From Homoserinimonas sp. OAct 916 (lineage in GTDB: Bacteria; Actinomycetota; Actinomycetes; Actinomycetales; Microbacteriaceae), in assembly GCF_003260275.1 (NCBI RefSeq), contig NZ_QJHB01000008.1, positions 124,001-188,000 on the forward strand: DNA of 64,000 nucleotides, given 5' to 3'. Position numbers and translations under genes: made by a program. Under the pieces are notes generated by a model. It was not told where the DNA came from. It did no database searches and worked only from the letters and a program-made list of their open reading frames with translations. Of the stretch, positions 15,133 to 23,780 are shown in pieces (the first letter of the stretch is position 1; each line of letters begins with the position of its first letter).

Positions 15133-15683
15133 GTGATTCACCCGACGCCATCCGCGCCGATATCGAACGGACCCAGCGAGACCTAGGCGAGAACGTCGAT
15201 GCTTTAGCGGACAAGGTGGACCCGTCCAAAATCATGGACCGTCAGGCCGACAAGGTCAAGAACGCGGTTGGGTCCGTCAAAGACCGCATACTGGGCACCG
15301 ATGACGGCGACAATTCCTCGATGACGGACAGCGTCTCGGATGCGAAGGACCGGGCCGTCGCCAAGGCGCAGGGAAGCCCGCTCGCTGTAGGGCTGATCGC
15401 CTTCGGGGTCGGCCTGGTCGTGGCCTCACTGTTTCCTGCATCCCGCGTTGAAAGGGATGCCGCATCGACCGTGAAGGAGCAGGCTCAGCCGCTGATCGAT
15501 GAAGCAACGGAGACGGCCAAGGAAATCGGCGAGCATCTCAAGGAGCCCGCCCACGACGCCGCCGCCGCCGTGAAGGACGCCGCGACCGACGCAGTCGAGA
15601 ATGTTCAGGCAACCGGCCAGAATGCGGCTCACGCGGTCTCCGATCGAGCGCAAAGCGCGCAGGCGAACATTTCCGACAGCTGA
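15129..15683 (+). CDS. DUF3618 domain membrane protein
   Basis: The ATG overlaps the preceding stop (ATGA). The first 45 residues (DAIRADIERTQRDLGENVDA, then LADKVDP) are the DUF3618 signature. A membrane segment follows at about 84-103 (PLAVGLIAFGVGLVVASLF), then an Ala-rich, coiled-coil-like C-terminus (EQAQPLIDEATETAKEIGEH). The protein is 184 residues. DUF3618 proteins are found almost only in actinobacteria, usually next to holin-like proteins as here. The function is unknown; a membrane-bound scaffold is a guess. Confidence 0.85.
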   Translation: MSDSPDAIRADIERTQRDLGENVDALADKVDPSKIMDRQADKVKNAVGSVKDRILGTDDGDNSSMTDSVSDAKDRAVAKAQGSPLAVGLIAFGVGLVVASLFPASRVERDAASTVKEQAQPLIDEATETAKEIGEHLKEPAHDAAAAVKDAATDAVENVQATGQNAAHAVSDRAQSAQANISDS

Positions 15684-15759
15684 GACCTGTGGATAAGTGT
15701 CTCGCCGGATGTGGTTGCGTCAGTCGCGTCGCATCCCTAAGTGGGAGATCGAGGAGTTT

Positions 15760-16839
15760 ATGAGCACACGAGCGCGTACGCGCGCGGACGAGCCCGGCCC
15801 GCCTGACCCGGAGGACTCACGCAAGGCGGACAGCCCGGTCGATTTGAGCAAACGGTCCTGGAAATATGTGTTCGGCAAGACAGCTCGCGAATTCTCGTCT
15901 GACCAGTGCACCGATATTGCGGCGGCACTGACGTACTTCGCCGTACTTTCGATCTTTCCCGCAACGCTCGCCATATTCTCATTGCTGGGTGTGTTCGGGC
16001 AGAGCGGTGCAGCCACTGACGCGATTCTCGACATGGTGCGGCAGTTGGTCCCCGGTGAACTGGCCAACGCGCTGAAGGGCCCAATCGAGCAGATTGCGAA
16101 TGCGCCGGCGGCAGGGTTTGCCTTGGTGACGGGGATCGTTGTGGCAATCTGGTCGGCGTCGGGCTACGTAGGCGCTTTCAGCCGGGGGATGAACCGAATC
16201 TACGAGATTCCCGAGGGGCGTCCGTTCTGGAAGCTGAAGCCTGCGCAGTTGCTGGTGACCGTGATCGTTCTTGTCCTGGTGCTGATTGTGGTCGTCATTC
16301 TCATAATCTCCGGGCGGGTGGCCGATACCGTCGGTTCGGTGCTGGGCATCGGTGAAGTCGCGACCACTGTGTGGTCGATCGCGAAGTGGCCGGTCTTGGC
16401 ATTGGCGGTAGTGCTGGTTGTGGCGATCTTGTACTATGCCACCCCGAACGTGAAGCAACCCAAGTTCCGCTGGTTGAGCCTCGGCGCGGGCCTCGCGATC
16501 GTGGTGCTCGCGGTCGCGACTTTTGCCTTCGGGATCTATATCGCGAACTTTTCCAATTACGACAGGACGTACGGGTCATTGGCTGGAGTGATCATCTTCT
16601 TGCTGTGGCTGTGGATAGCGAACCTCGCCCTCTTGTTCGGTGCGGAGTTTGACGCGGAATTGGAGCGCGGACGACAACTGCAAGCCGGTATCGCCGCGGA
16701 AGAGAACGTGCAGCTCCCACCCCGTGACACACAAAAGAGTGACAAAGCCGAAGAGCGCGAAGCGAGGGACGTCGATGAGGGCCGACGTATCCGTCACCTG
16801 GCCGAAGAACCGGGCCCGGCGCGCAAGGAGCGAGACTGA
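15760..16839 (+). CDS. YihY/BrkB-family inner-membrane protein
   Basis: The start is placed at ATG 15760 because CGAGGAG is close upstream; a GTG-led frame from 15697 adds 21 unlikely residues. The protein has about 359 residues. The YihY signature begins near residue 40 (REFSSDQCTDIAAALTYFAV, LSIFPATLAIFSLLG). Six membrane segments follow, with GYVGAFSRGMNRIYEIPEGR, TPNVKQPKFRWLSLGAG and ANFSNYDRTYGSLAGVIIFL as family motifs. The tail is charged and hydrophilic. The family is widespread and of debated function (not an RNase). It is the last gene of the membrane module and lies 52 nt before the glycosyltransferase cassette. Confidence 0.9.
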   Translation: MSTRARTRADEPGPPDPEDSRKADSPVDLSKRSWKYVFGKTAREFSSDQCTDIAAALTYFAVLSIFPATLAIFSLLGVFGQSGAATDAILDMVRQLVPGELANALKGPIEQIANAPAAGFALVTGIVVAIWSASGYVGAFSRGMNRIYEIPEGRPFWKLKPAQLLVTVIVLVLVLIVVVILIISGRVADTVGSVLGIGEVATTVWSIAKWPVLALAVVLVVAILYYATPNVKQPKFRWLSLGAGLAIVVLAVATFAFGIYIANFSNYDRTYGSLAGVIIFLLWLWIANLALLFGAEFDAELERGRQLQAGIAAEENVQLPPRDTQKSDKAEEREARDVDEGRRIRHLAEEPGPARKERD

Positions 16840-16891
16840 GCGCCGGGGTCTTGATGCCGCTTCCATCAGCAGATCGAGAGTTTGAGTAACC

Positions 16892-17986
16892 GTGAAAACT
16901 ATCAGTGACGTTCAGGCGCCGCCTATGCGCATCGCCTCCGTCCCATCCGACCATGTGTATGTTCGACATCTTTCGCCTCCGGACGGTAACGATCGGAGCG
17001 TGACGCGACTACCAGATCCGACGCCGCCAGGAGCAGAGTCGGAGCCGTCTCGATGGTGGCCACCCACAATGCTGCAAGCCGACTGGGTACGGGAGCATCA
17101 CCGCGAGTTCGATGTGTTCCACGTACACTTCGGCTTCGACGCCCGGGCGCCCGAAGACCTACAAGAACTGGTGACCGTACTTCGTCAGAACGACAAGCCT
17201 CTTGTTTTGACCATGCACGACTTGCGTAATCCGCATCACCACGGGCGAAAGGAGCACGACGCCCAGCTCGACGTCCTGGTGCCCGCCGCCGACGCGCTGA
17301 TCACGTTGACCGGCGGGGCCGGTGATGAGATCAAACGCCGTTGGGGTCGCAATGCGTGCGTCATTCCGCATCCGCATGTAGTCGAGCTGGACCGGATGTC
17401 GGCGCTGCGCGCGGAACGTTCTTCCGGTAACGGAACTCCGTATCGCGTGGGGATGCATGTCAAGAGCCTGCGCGCGTGCATGGACCCGAGTGCGCTCCTG
17501 CCCGCCCTGGAACGAGCCGTCATCGAGATGGGTGATGCTCGTCTTCAGATCAATGGGCACCGCGACGTCCTGGACCCGCGAGGTGAACGCTATGATCCGG
17601 ACCTGGCTCAGTTGTTGCACGACTGCGGCGATCTGGTCGATGTCAGAATTCATGACTTTTTCGACGATGAAGCTTTGTGGCGCTACTTGTCCTCGATCGA
17701 CGTCTCAGTACTGCCCTATCGATTCGGGACCCATTCGGGATGGTTGGAGGCATGCAGAGACCTCGGCACGCGTGTCGTGGCTCCGTCGTGTGGCTATTAC
17801 GCCGAGCAGGGACCAGTGCAAAGTTATGTGTTCGACGAAGATGGCTTTGACGAGACGACGCTGATCGATGCCGTCCTGGGTGCCCGTGAGATGGACGTCG
17901 AACCATTATCAGCCCTCGACCGTCTCGGGCAGCGACGGGCCATCTCCGCCGCTCATCGTGATCTTTACGATTCGCTGCTCCGATGA
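16892..17986 (+). CDS. GT-B glycosyltransferase (cassette gene 1)
   Basis: A 364-residue protein from GTG 16892; ATG 16925 (MRIASVPSDHVYVRHL) is a plausible start 11 codons later. It is a GT-B type enzyme: FDVFHVHFGFDARAPED and LTMHDLRNPHHHGRK in the N-domain, and HDFFDDEALWRYLSSIDVS, LPYRFGTHSGWLEACRDLG and VAPSCGYYAEQG in the C-domain, where the sugar nucleotide should bind. No signal peptide or membrane segment is seen, so it works on the cytosolic face. The stop overlaps the next start (ATGA). Donor and acceptor are unknown. Confidence 0.8.
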   Translation: MKTISDVQAPPMRIASVPSDHVYVRHLSPPDGNDRSVTRLPDPTPPGAESEPSRWWPPTMLQADWVREHHREFDVFHVHFGFDARAPEDLQELVTVLRQNDKPLVLTMHDLRNPHHHGRKEHDAQLDVLVPAADALITLTGGAGDEIKRRWGRNACVIPHPHVVELDRMSALRAERSSGNGTPYRVGMHVKSLRACMDPSALLPALERAVIEMGDARLQINGHRDVLDPRGERYDPDLAQLLHDCGDLVDVRIHDFFDDEALWRYLSSIDVSVLPYRFGTHSGWLEACRDLGTRVVAPSCGYYAEQGPVQSYVFDEDGFDETTLIDAVLGAREMDVEPLSALDRLGQRRAISAAHRDLYDSLLR

Positions 17987-19047
17987 GAATTTGTCTGATC
18001 GCTTCGAGTCGTTTCCCGGTCCGGGAGCCATATCAGGGCGGGCTGGAGGCGCATACTGCGATGCTCGCAGATCAGCTCATCCGGCGAGGTCACACCGTAA
18101 GTCTCTTTGCGGCGCCGTCGTCTGATGAGCGGTTCAACATCGAACATTTGGACGTCGGCCAGTTCGAATCCAGCACAGCATCTCGTCGCGACGTCGGTGC
18201 GTTGCCCGAGGAATGGATGCGAGAACACCACGCCTACCTCAAGCTGATGCTCATGTTGATCAAAGATGGCCAAGATCGGTTTGACATCGTGCACAACAAT
18301 TCTTTGCATCATCTTCCTGTCGCGATGGCCGGTGCACTCCCGGTGCCGATGGTTTCCACGCTGCACACACCCCCGTTGGCATGGCTCGAGTCCGCAATCA
18401 CCGTGAATACCGGAAACATCGCGTTTACGTCGGTCAGTCGTTACACAGCCAAAGCATGGGCCCATGTCACGCCCTCACGCACCATTCTCAATGGCGTCGA
18501 CACCAACCTCTGGAAGGCCGGCCCCGGCGGGTCGGCGGCCGTATGGACTGGTCGTTTGGTTCCGGAGAAGGCACCGCACTTCGCCGTATTGGCTGCACGG
18601 AAAGCGGGCATGTCCCTGAGACTTGCTGGGGCTCGATTGGACTCAAATTATTTCGAGCACGTGCTGGCGCCCCTGCTGGGTGACGGCATCGAGTACGTCG
18701 GTCACTTGTGCCAACAAGAGCTCGTAACTCTGGTTGGTGAATCTGCGGTAGCGCTGGTTTCGCCGGCTTGGGACGAACCATTCGGGTTAGTCGCGGCGGA
18801 GGCGATGGCCTGTGGCACTCCAGTTGCGGCGTTCGCTCGCGGTGCGTTGCCGGAGATCGTCGGCCGCGTCGCTGGGCGTCTGGCCACGCCCGACGATGTG
18901 GGATCTCTTGCTGAAGCAACGATCGACGCACGGCGAATCGATCGCACGAAGGTTCGTGCGTACGCGGTTGAGCAACTCGGAGTCGACCCCATGGTGGATG
19001 GATACCAGCGTCTCTACAAGTCGGAGATTGAAGGGCCGACCAGATGA
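17983..19047 (+). CDS. GT4-family glycosyltransferase (cassette gene 2)
   Basis: A 354-residue enzyme starting inside the stop of gene 1. N-terminal motif YQGGLEAHTAMLADQL (residue 18 on) is the acceptor loop of GT4 enzymes. The C-domain holds WTGRLVPEKAPHFAV and the donor-binding stretch SPAWDEPFGLVAAEAMACG with the E-x7-E pair, then GALPEIVG. These are the standard elements of retaining GT4 transferases. It overlaps the downstream GT by 4 nt. Family-level assignment is strong; sugar specificity cannot be told. Confidence 0.9.
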   Translation: MRICLIASSRFPVREPYQGGLEAHTAMLADQLIRRGHTVSLFAAPSSDERFNIEHLDVGQFESSTASRRDVGALPEEWMREHHAYLKLMLMLIKDGQDRFDIVHNNSLHHLPVAMAGALPVPMVSTLHTPPLAWLESAITVNTGNIAFTSVSRYTAKAWAHVTPSRTILNGVDTNLWKAGPGGSAAVWTGRLVPEKAPHFAVLAARKAGMSLRLAGARLDSNYFEHVLAPLLGDGIEYVGHLCQQELVTLVGESAVALVSPAWDEPFGLVAAEAMACGTPVAAFARGALPEIVGRVAGRLATPDDVGSLAEATIDARRIDRTKVRAYAVEQLGVDPMVDGYQRLYKSEIEGPTR

Positions 19048-20060
19048 TTGGGTACTACGTGCACCACCACGGGACGGGACACCTGCACCGCGCGATCGCG
19101 ATCGCCTCGGAGCTCGAAACCACCATCACTGGTATCAGCTCCCTCCGCCGTCCTGCCACGTGGGCCGGACCGTGGCTCGAACTCCCCCGCGATGATGACG
19201 GGAGTGAAATGTTTGTCGACGTCGACGGGGGCGGACGACTCCACTGGGCTCCGGAATACCACGACGGTCTCCGGAAACGGATGGCCAAGATATCCACGTG
19301 GATCGACGAGGCAGACCCTGACCTGATGATCGTCGACGTTTCAGTGGAAGTTGCACTTTTGGCACGCCTTCACGGAGTTCCCGTGGTGACAATTGTCCTT
19401 CCCGGTGAGCGGGAAGATCCCGCCCACGAACTTGTGCATTCGATATCTCGGCGCATCATCGCTGCCTGGCCGCCCTCGGTGTCTGGGATGGTTCGAGGAC
19501 TCGATGAGCGGTCATCCCGACTTGCCTGGGTCGGGGGCGTCTCACGTTTCGACCATCGAGACACAGTGGAGAAACCTCCCACCGACGGTCCGCGACGTGT
19601 CGTCATGCTGACAGGCTCAGGCGGGCTCGATGTCACGGCAGACCAGCTCGCGATCGCTCGGCGACAGACCCCCGGCTGGGAATGGATCATTTTGGGAGAA
19701 GCAGGCATTTGGGCTGATGACCCATGGGACTGGCTCACCAGTGCGCACGTCGTGGTGACTCACGCAGGCCAGAACGCGATTGCAGAGGTCGCGGCCGCGC
19801 GCCGCCCCGCTGTGGTGTTGCCGCAGAGCCGTCCGTTCCGCGAGCAGGAGGTTACCGCCGCCGCGATTGCAGCATACGGACAGTACCCAGTGAAGGTGTT
19901 CGATTCCTTTCCAAGCCAAGGGTGGTCAGACGTGCTTGATTCGGTCGCTCGTTTGGATGGGACAACGTGGGAGGCATGGAACGATTGTGCCGGGATTGAA
20001 CGCGCCGTCGCGGTGATCAAAGCAGAGTTGCGGCTCACCGCTGACACGGTACTGCCGTGA
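19044..20060 (+). CDS. MurG/GT28-like glycosyltransferase (cassette gene 3)
   Basis: A 338-residue GT-B enzyme. It opens IGYYVHHHGTGHLHRAIAIA, the glycine/His-rich acceptor loop of MurG-like and UGT-like enzymes. The C-terminal donor motif is HVVVTHAGQNAIAEVAAARR followed by PAVVLPQSRPFREQE, where an H-A-G-x-N/x-x-x-E core is seen as in GT28/GT1 enzymes. No membrane anchor. It is overlapped by 4 nt on both sides. It is probably not MurG itself, because it lies outside any division/cell-wall cluster and the sequence is divergent. Confidence 0.82.
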   Translation: MIGYYVHHHGTGHLHRAIAIASELETTITGISSLRRPATWAGPWLELPRDDDGSEMFVDVDGGGRLHWAPEYHDGLRKRMAKISTWIDEADPDLMIVDVSVEVALLARLHGVPVVTIVLPGEREDPAHELVHSISRRIIAAWPPSVSGMVRGLDERSSRLAWVGGVSRFDHRDTVEKPPTDGPRRVVMLTGSGGLDVTADQLAIARRQTPGWEWIILGEAGIWADDPWDWLTSAHVVVTHAGQNAIAEVAAARRPAVVLPQSRPFREQEVTAAAIAAYGQYPVKVFDSFPSQGWSDVLDSVARLDGTTWEAWNDCAGIERAVAVIKAELRLTADTVLP

Positions 20061-20884
20061 CAGGAACGGTTGTGATCACAGTCGTGCATGGACGACATGA
20101 CCATCTTGAACTGCAGCGAGCGGGTTTGGCAGAATCGTCACGCCCCATAGCGAACCATGTCATCGTGGCAATTGACGATCCCGGGCTAGGACCCGTGGCT
20201 CGCCGCGAGCAACTGCCATATGATGTCATCGCAGTCGACGGATATGCTGCGGGCCTTCCGCTGGCCCTCGCCCGGAATGTCGGCGCTCACGTTGCCATCG
20301 ATGCCGGCGCCGATCTTCTGGTGTTTCTCGACGTGGATTGCGTGCCCTCCAGACAGTTGATTGCAGCGTACGAGAGTGCCGCTCGCATCGTGCCGCAGAA
20401 TCTTTTGTGCGGCCCGGTTGCCTATCTCCCACCAGCCCCTCCCGGCGGCTACCACCTTCGGAGCCTGCACCACTTGGCCGATCCTCACCCGGACAGGCCC
20501 AGTCCGCCTCCAGGACAGCTGCTCCACGACCGCCACCACTACGATCTGTTCTGGTCGCTTTCTTTCGCCACCACGGCCGCGCAGTGGAGTCGTCTCGGCG
20601 GATTCTGTGAGAGTTACCGAGGTTACGGTGGCGAGGACACCGATTTTGCCTACGTCGCTCGCGAGCGTCAATGCGCGCTGACGTGGGTCGGAAGCGCTCG
20701 CGCGTTCCATCAACATCACTGGGTGAGTTCGCCGCCCATTGAGCATTTGGAAGATATTGTCCGAAACGCTTCGGTGTTCTACCAGCGCTGGGGTCGCTGG
20801 CCGATGGGCGGCTGGCTAGAACAATTCAGCCGACGAGGATTGGTCGAGTGGACCGAACACTCGCTGCAGATCAGCGGTGACTGA
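20057..20884 (+). CDS. GT2-family (GT-A) glycosyltransferase (cassette gene 4)
   Basis: A 275-residue protein from GTG 20057, overlapping the previous stop (GTGA). It shows GT-A features: TVVITVVHGRHDHL, the metal-binding DVDCVPS motif near residue 94, and SRLGGFCESYRGYGGEDTDF, the acceptor-side ED motif typical of galactosyltransferase-like GT2 enzymes. It lacks membrane segments. It closes the four-gene cassette; the convergent LacI gene begins 75 nt beyond, with no obvious terminator between. Confidence 0.88.
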   Translation: MTGTVVITVVHGRHDHLELQRAGLAESSRPIANHVIVAIDDPGLGPVARREQLPYDVIAVDGYAAGLPLALARNVGAHVAIDAGADLLVFLDVDCVPSRQLIAAYESAARIVPQNLLCGPVAYLPPAPPGGYHLRSLHHLADPHPDRPSPPPGQLLHDRHHYDLFWSLSFATTAAQWSRLGGFCESYRGYGGEDTDFAYVARERQCALTWVGSARAFHQHHWVSSPPIEHLEDIVRNASVFYQRWGRWPMGGWLEQFSRRGLVEWTEHSLQISGD

Positions 20885-20959
20885 CAAGTTTTTGCAGGCA
20901 CTCGCGCCTCACCCGCACGAATGGAGACGTCCAATGCCTGGCGTCGGTGCGGCACAGCC

Positions 20960-22033
20960 TCAGAGTGACTGGCTCCCGCGGCCTGCCGATAGGTGAGATG
21001 GTCGCGACGAGGCTTCTGTCGTGCGATCGAAGGAACAGCCACATGACTCACCAATCCGCAAAGTGACCGAACCGAACTCCGTTGTCTGCCTTCCGGCAGT
21101 CGCCCCCGGACGCGTGGCTTCCCGCACCACGGCCTCTACTGCCACGGATGCCATCGCGGGGATGCTCTGTACGACAGTGGTGAGGCTCGGGTTGAGGTAA
21201 CGTGCGAACTCGGTGCCGTCGTAGGAAACGAGGGATGCGTCTTGGGGAACTCGGATGCCCAGGTCGGCACAGGCACGCATCGCTCCCATTGCTTGAGCGT
21301 CGCTGAAGGAAAATATGGCATCGAATGACGTGTCTTCCGTGATGGCACGCGCTGTCATTTCGTAGCCGGAAGCGAATGAGAAGTCTCCATGTGCGAAGTT
21401 TGAGCTCGCGCCCGGGACTCGGTCGATGATGGACTGGGCGCCCGTGCTGCGCCGTGACGTGCTGTCGAGCGCCTCCGGCCCAGCTAGGAGTAACACTTTG
21501 CGCCGCCTGTGCTCGAGCAACAGGTGTTCGACCGCCATCTGACTGCCCTTGTGGTCATCCGATTGAGCAACCGCCTTGGGGCCGGAGCGTGGTGTGCGGT
21601 CGATGAATACTGCGGGAATAGTCGGACGTTCTTCTCCGATCCATTCCGACGCGGCGGAGACCACGATGATGCCGTCGACGCGGCGATCCTCAAACGAGCG
21701 CAGGGATTCGCGTTCGCGTTCCGGGTCGTTGTCGGTCGTGGCGATGAAGAGCGCATAGCCACGGTTGCTACATTCCCACTCTATTCTCTCCACAAGCTCC
21801 CAGAAGAAGGGGTTGAGAACATCGGGAAGCAGCATCCCGAGGCTGAATGTTTGGGTCGCCCGCAACGCGCGCGCCACCTGGTTGGGCCGGTATCCGAGCT
21901 GTCGGATAGCCGCCTCGACCTTCTTTCGGCTGAGCTCACTGACGCCGCGTGGCCCACCGTTGACCACATAACTCACGACGGCTGGTGAAACTCCGGCTAC
22001 TCTGGCGACGTCTGATCGGGTGGGTTGTGCCAT
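20960..22033 (-). CDS. LacI-family transcriptional regulator
   Basis: A 357-residue protein. The N-terminal HTH (SDVARVAGVSPAVVSYVVNG, GYRPNQVARALR hinge) is followed by a periplasmic-binding-like ligand domain (LGMLLPDVLNPFFWELVERI, RRVDGIIVVSA, SYDGTEFARYLNPSLTTV). It begins directly after the stop of the permease gene (TAGATG) and so is the last gene of the ABC operon it likely represses. The 47-residue tail after IGESC is longer than usual and unordered. The effector is probably the imported compound or its product. Confidence 0.93.
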   Translation of the reverse strand: MAQPTRSDVARVAGVSPAVVSYVVNGGPRGVSELSRKKVEAAIRQLGYRPNQVARALRATQTFSLGMLLPDVLNPFFWELVERIEWECSNRGYALFIATTDNDPERERESLRSFEDRRVDGIIVVSAASEWIGEERPTIPAVFIDRTPRSGPKAVAQSDDHKGSQMAVEHLLLEHRRRKVLLLAGPEALDSTSRRSTGAQSIIDRVPGASSNFAHGDFSFASGYEMTARAITEDTSFDAIFSFSDAQAMGAMRACADLGIRVPQDASLVSYDGTEFARYLNPSLTTVVQSIPAMASVAVEAVVREATRPGATAGRQTTEFGSVTLRIGESCGCSFDRTTEASSRPSHLSAGRGSQSL

Positions 22034-22873
22034 CTACTTATCGGCCGCCTCGGCGATAGATTGCTTCGAAAACATCTGGAGCACAAACATGATTATTGCA
22101 GGGATGAGAGAAATCATCAGCGCACCGGCAAAGTTCTGCCCGAAGTTGCTCGTTTGCAGTGTAAAAGTCTTGCTCAGTGCGATCGGGGCAACTTGTAGGG
22201 CCGGGTCCGGAGCGATCAAGAGTGGCCACAAGTATGCCATCCACTGGCTCAGGAAGATGATAAGCGCCGCGTTTGCCAGTGCCGGTGTCGACAGGGGCAG
22301 GTACATCCTGCGCAGAATTGAAAACTCGCCGGCACCGTCGATGAGTGCTGCTTCGCGGATGCTCGCGGGGATTCCAAGGAAATGTTGGCGCAAATAGAAG
22401 ATCGCCAACCCGCTGCCTATGCCGGGCAGGATCAGCCCGATGTATGTGTTATTGAGGCCAGCGTCATTGAAGATTTGCGCAAGCGGAACAGCAATCGACT
22501 CGAACGGAATCAGGAAGCCGACCACCACGAGGCCGAACACGATCTCGCGCCCGCGGAACTCCACCACTGAGAAACCATACGCAGCCAGCGCGGAAACCGC
22601 CACTCCGACGATCACGGAAACGACGACCACTATGAGGGAGTTGATCAGCGCGCGGCCAAAATCCAATGGCCCCAACATCTGGACGAAATTGTCGAGCGTC
22701 CACACGTCTGGCCAAAATGTGTTCCAAGACAGTGGGGTAACGGCGTCGATCACGGCATTGCCTGGCCGGAACGCACCAAGGAACATCCAGGCAGCAGGCA
22801 GGATGAATACGAGCCCGACGGCTGCGGCGAGTAGAGTCCACAGGATTCGAACTTGGCTACGCGAGCGGAGCAT
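22034..22873 (-). CDS. Carbohydrate ABC transporter permease (MalG type)
   Basis: A 279-residue inner-membrane protein with six predicted membrane segments. The cytosolic EAA loop (EAALIDGAGEFSILRRMYLP near residue 180) is the ATPase-docking motif of CUT1-family permeases of the MalG/AraQ type. The start overlaps the stop of the other permease by 1 nt. The operon is SBP, permease, permease, LacI, with no ATPase. CUT1 systems of actinobacteria often share a general MsiK-type ATPase encoded elsewhere. Confidence 0.92.
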   Translation of the reverse strand: MLRSRSQVRILWTLLAAAVGLVFILPAAWMFLGAFRPGNAVIDAVTPLSWNTFWPDVWTLDNFVQMLGPLDFGRALINSLIVVVVSVIVGVAVSALAAYGFSVVEFRGREIVFGLVVVGFLIPFESIAVPLAQIFNDAGLNNTYIGLILPGIGSGLAIFYLRQHFLGIPASIREAALIDGAGEFSILRRMYLPLSTPALANAALIIFLSQWMAYLWPLLIAPDPALQVAPIALSKTFTLQTSNFGQNFAGALMISLIPAIIMFVLQMFSKQSIAEAADK

Positions 22874-23757
22874 CAGTTCTTCTCCTTCATAAGCCGGAAC
22901 TGGATGGCAACGATGGTGAGCATCAGCGCCGTGAGAATCACCGTCTCAGCCGCACCCATATTGGGGTTGGAGTACTGGTAGGTCTGTCGGTAGATGTCAT
23001 ACATGAGCAGAGTGGTTGAGCTCTCCGGCCCCCCGCCGGTGAGGACCTGCATGGGGACGAAGAGCGCGAAGTTGACGACCGTGTCTGCTACGAGAACGAA
23101 CAGCAATGGTCTTTTCAGCAACGGGAGTGTGATCGAGAAGAACTGGCGCAGGGTGCCTGCACCGTCAATTTTTGCCGCTTCGTAAACATCGCCGCCGATA
23201 TCGTCGAGTCCGGCCACGAGGAATACCATCCAATAGCCAATACCAACCCAACTCGCAATGGCGATGATGGACCAAAGTGCCTGATCTGGTGACGTGAGAA
23301 AAGGTTGGGAGCCGATCCCGACGAGCCCAAGTAGAGCGTTGATCGGCCCATCGCTTCGCAGCGCTATACCAGCCGCGATACTCGCGCCGACGAGTGGGAT
23401 AGTGGTGGGAATGAAGACGAGCAAGCGCCAAAAGGCTTTGCCGTAAATGCGCTGTCGCACCAGCAGCGCAACAAGCAAGGCAAGACCGATCTGCAATGGG
23501 TTGATGACGACCGCGAACAGGAGAGTCCTCAATATCGTCTGTTGGAACTCCGGAATCGTGAAAAGGTCAACGTAGTTGGCGAGACCAATGAATTCCACTG
23601 AGCCGAGCGGGCCAAAAGGTGCGAAATAGAGGCTGCTGGAGATAGCTTGACCAAACGGCATTAGACGCAATACCACGATAAGTACGATCGCGGGACCGAC
23701 GAATCCCAGGATCGTCAGCAAGCCAGGTCTTAACGCGCTTCGGCGTCTGGTTGTCAC
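22873..23757 (-). CDS. Carbohydrate ABC transporter permease (MalF type)
   Basis: A 294-residue permease with six membrane segments (LTILGFVGPAIVLIVVL at the N-terminus). Its EAA loop is YEAAKIDGAGTLRQFFSITL, near residue 197. The AKIDGAG core and size fit CUT1 importers that pair with the MalG-type partner directly downstream. It follows the binding-protein gene by 23 nt and is likely co-expressed. Substrate is inferred from context only: a nucleoside hydrolase is encoded divergently, so a nucleoside or ribose-containing compound is possible. Confidence 0.92.
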   Translation of the reverse strand: MTTRRRSALRPGLLTILGFVGPAIVLIVVLRLMPFGQAISSSLYFAPFGPLGSVEFIGLANYVDLFTIPEFQQTILRTLLFAVVINPLQIGLALLVALLVRQRIYGKAFWRLLVFIPTTIPLVGASIAAGIALRSDGPINALLGLVGIGSQPFLTSPDQALWSIIAIASWVGIGYWMVFLVAGLDDIGGDVYEAAKIDGAGTLRQFFSITLPLLKRPLLFVLVADTVVNFALFVPMQVLTGGGPESSTTLLMYDIYRQTYQYSNPNMGAAETVILTALMLTIVAIQFRLMKEKN

Positions 23758-23780
23758 GATATCTCCAGCAACCCGTCAGC

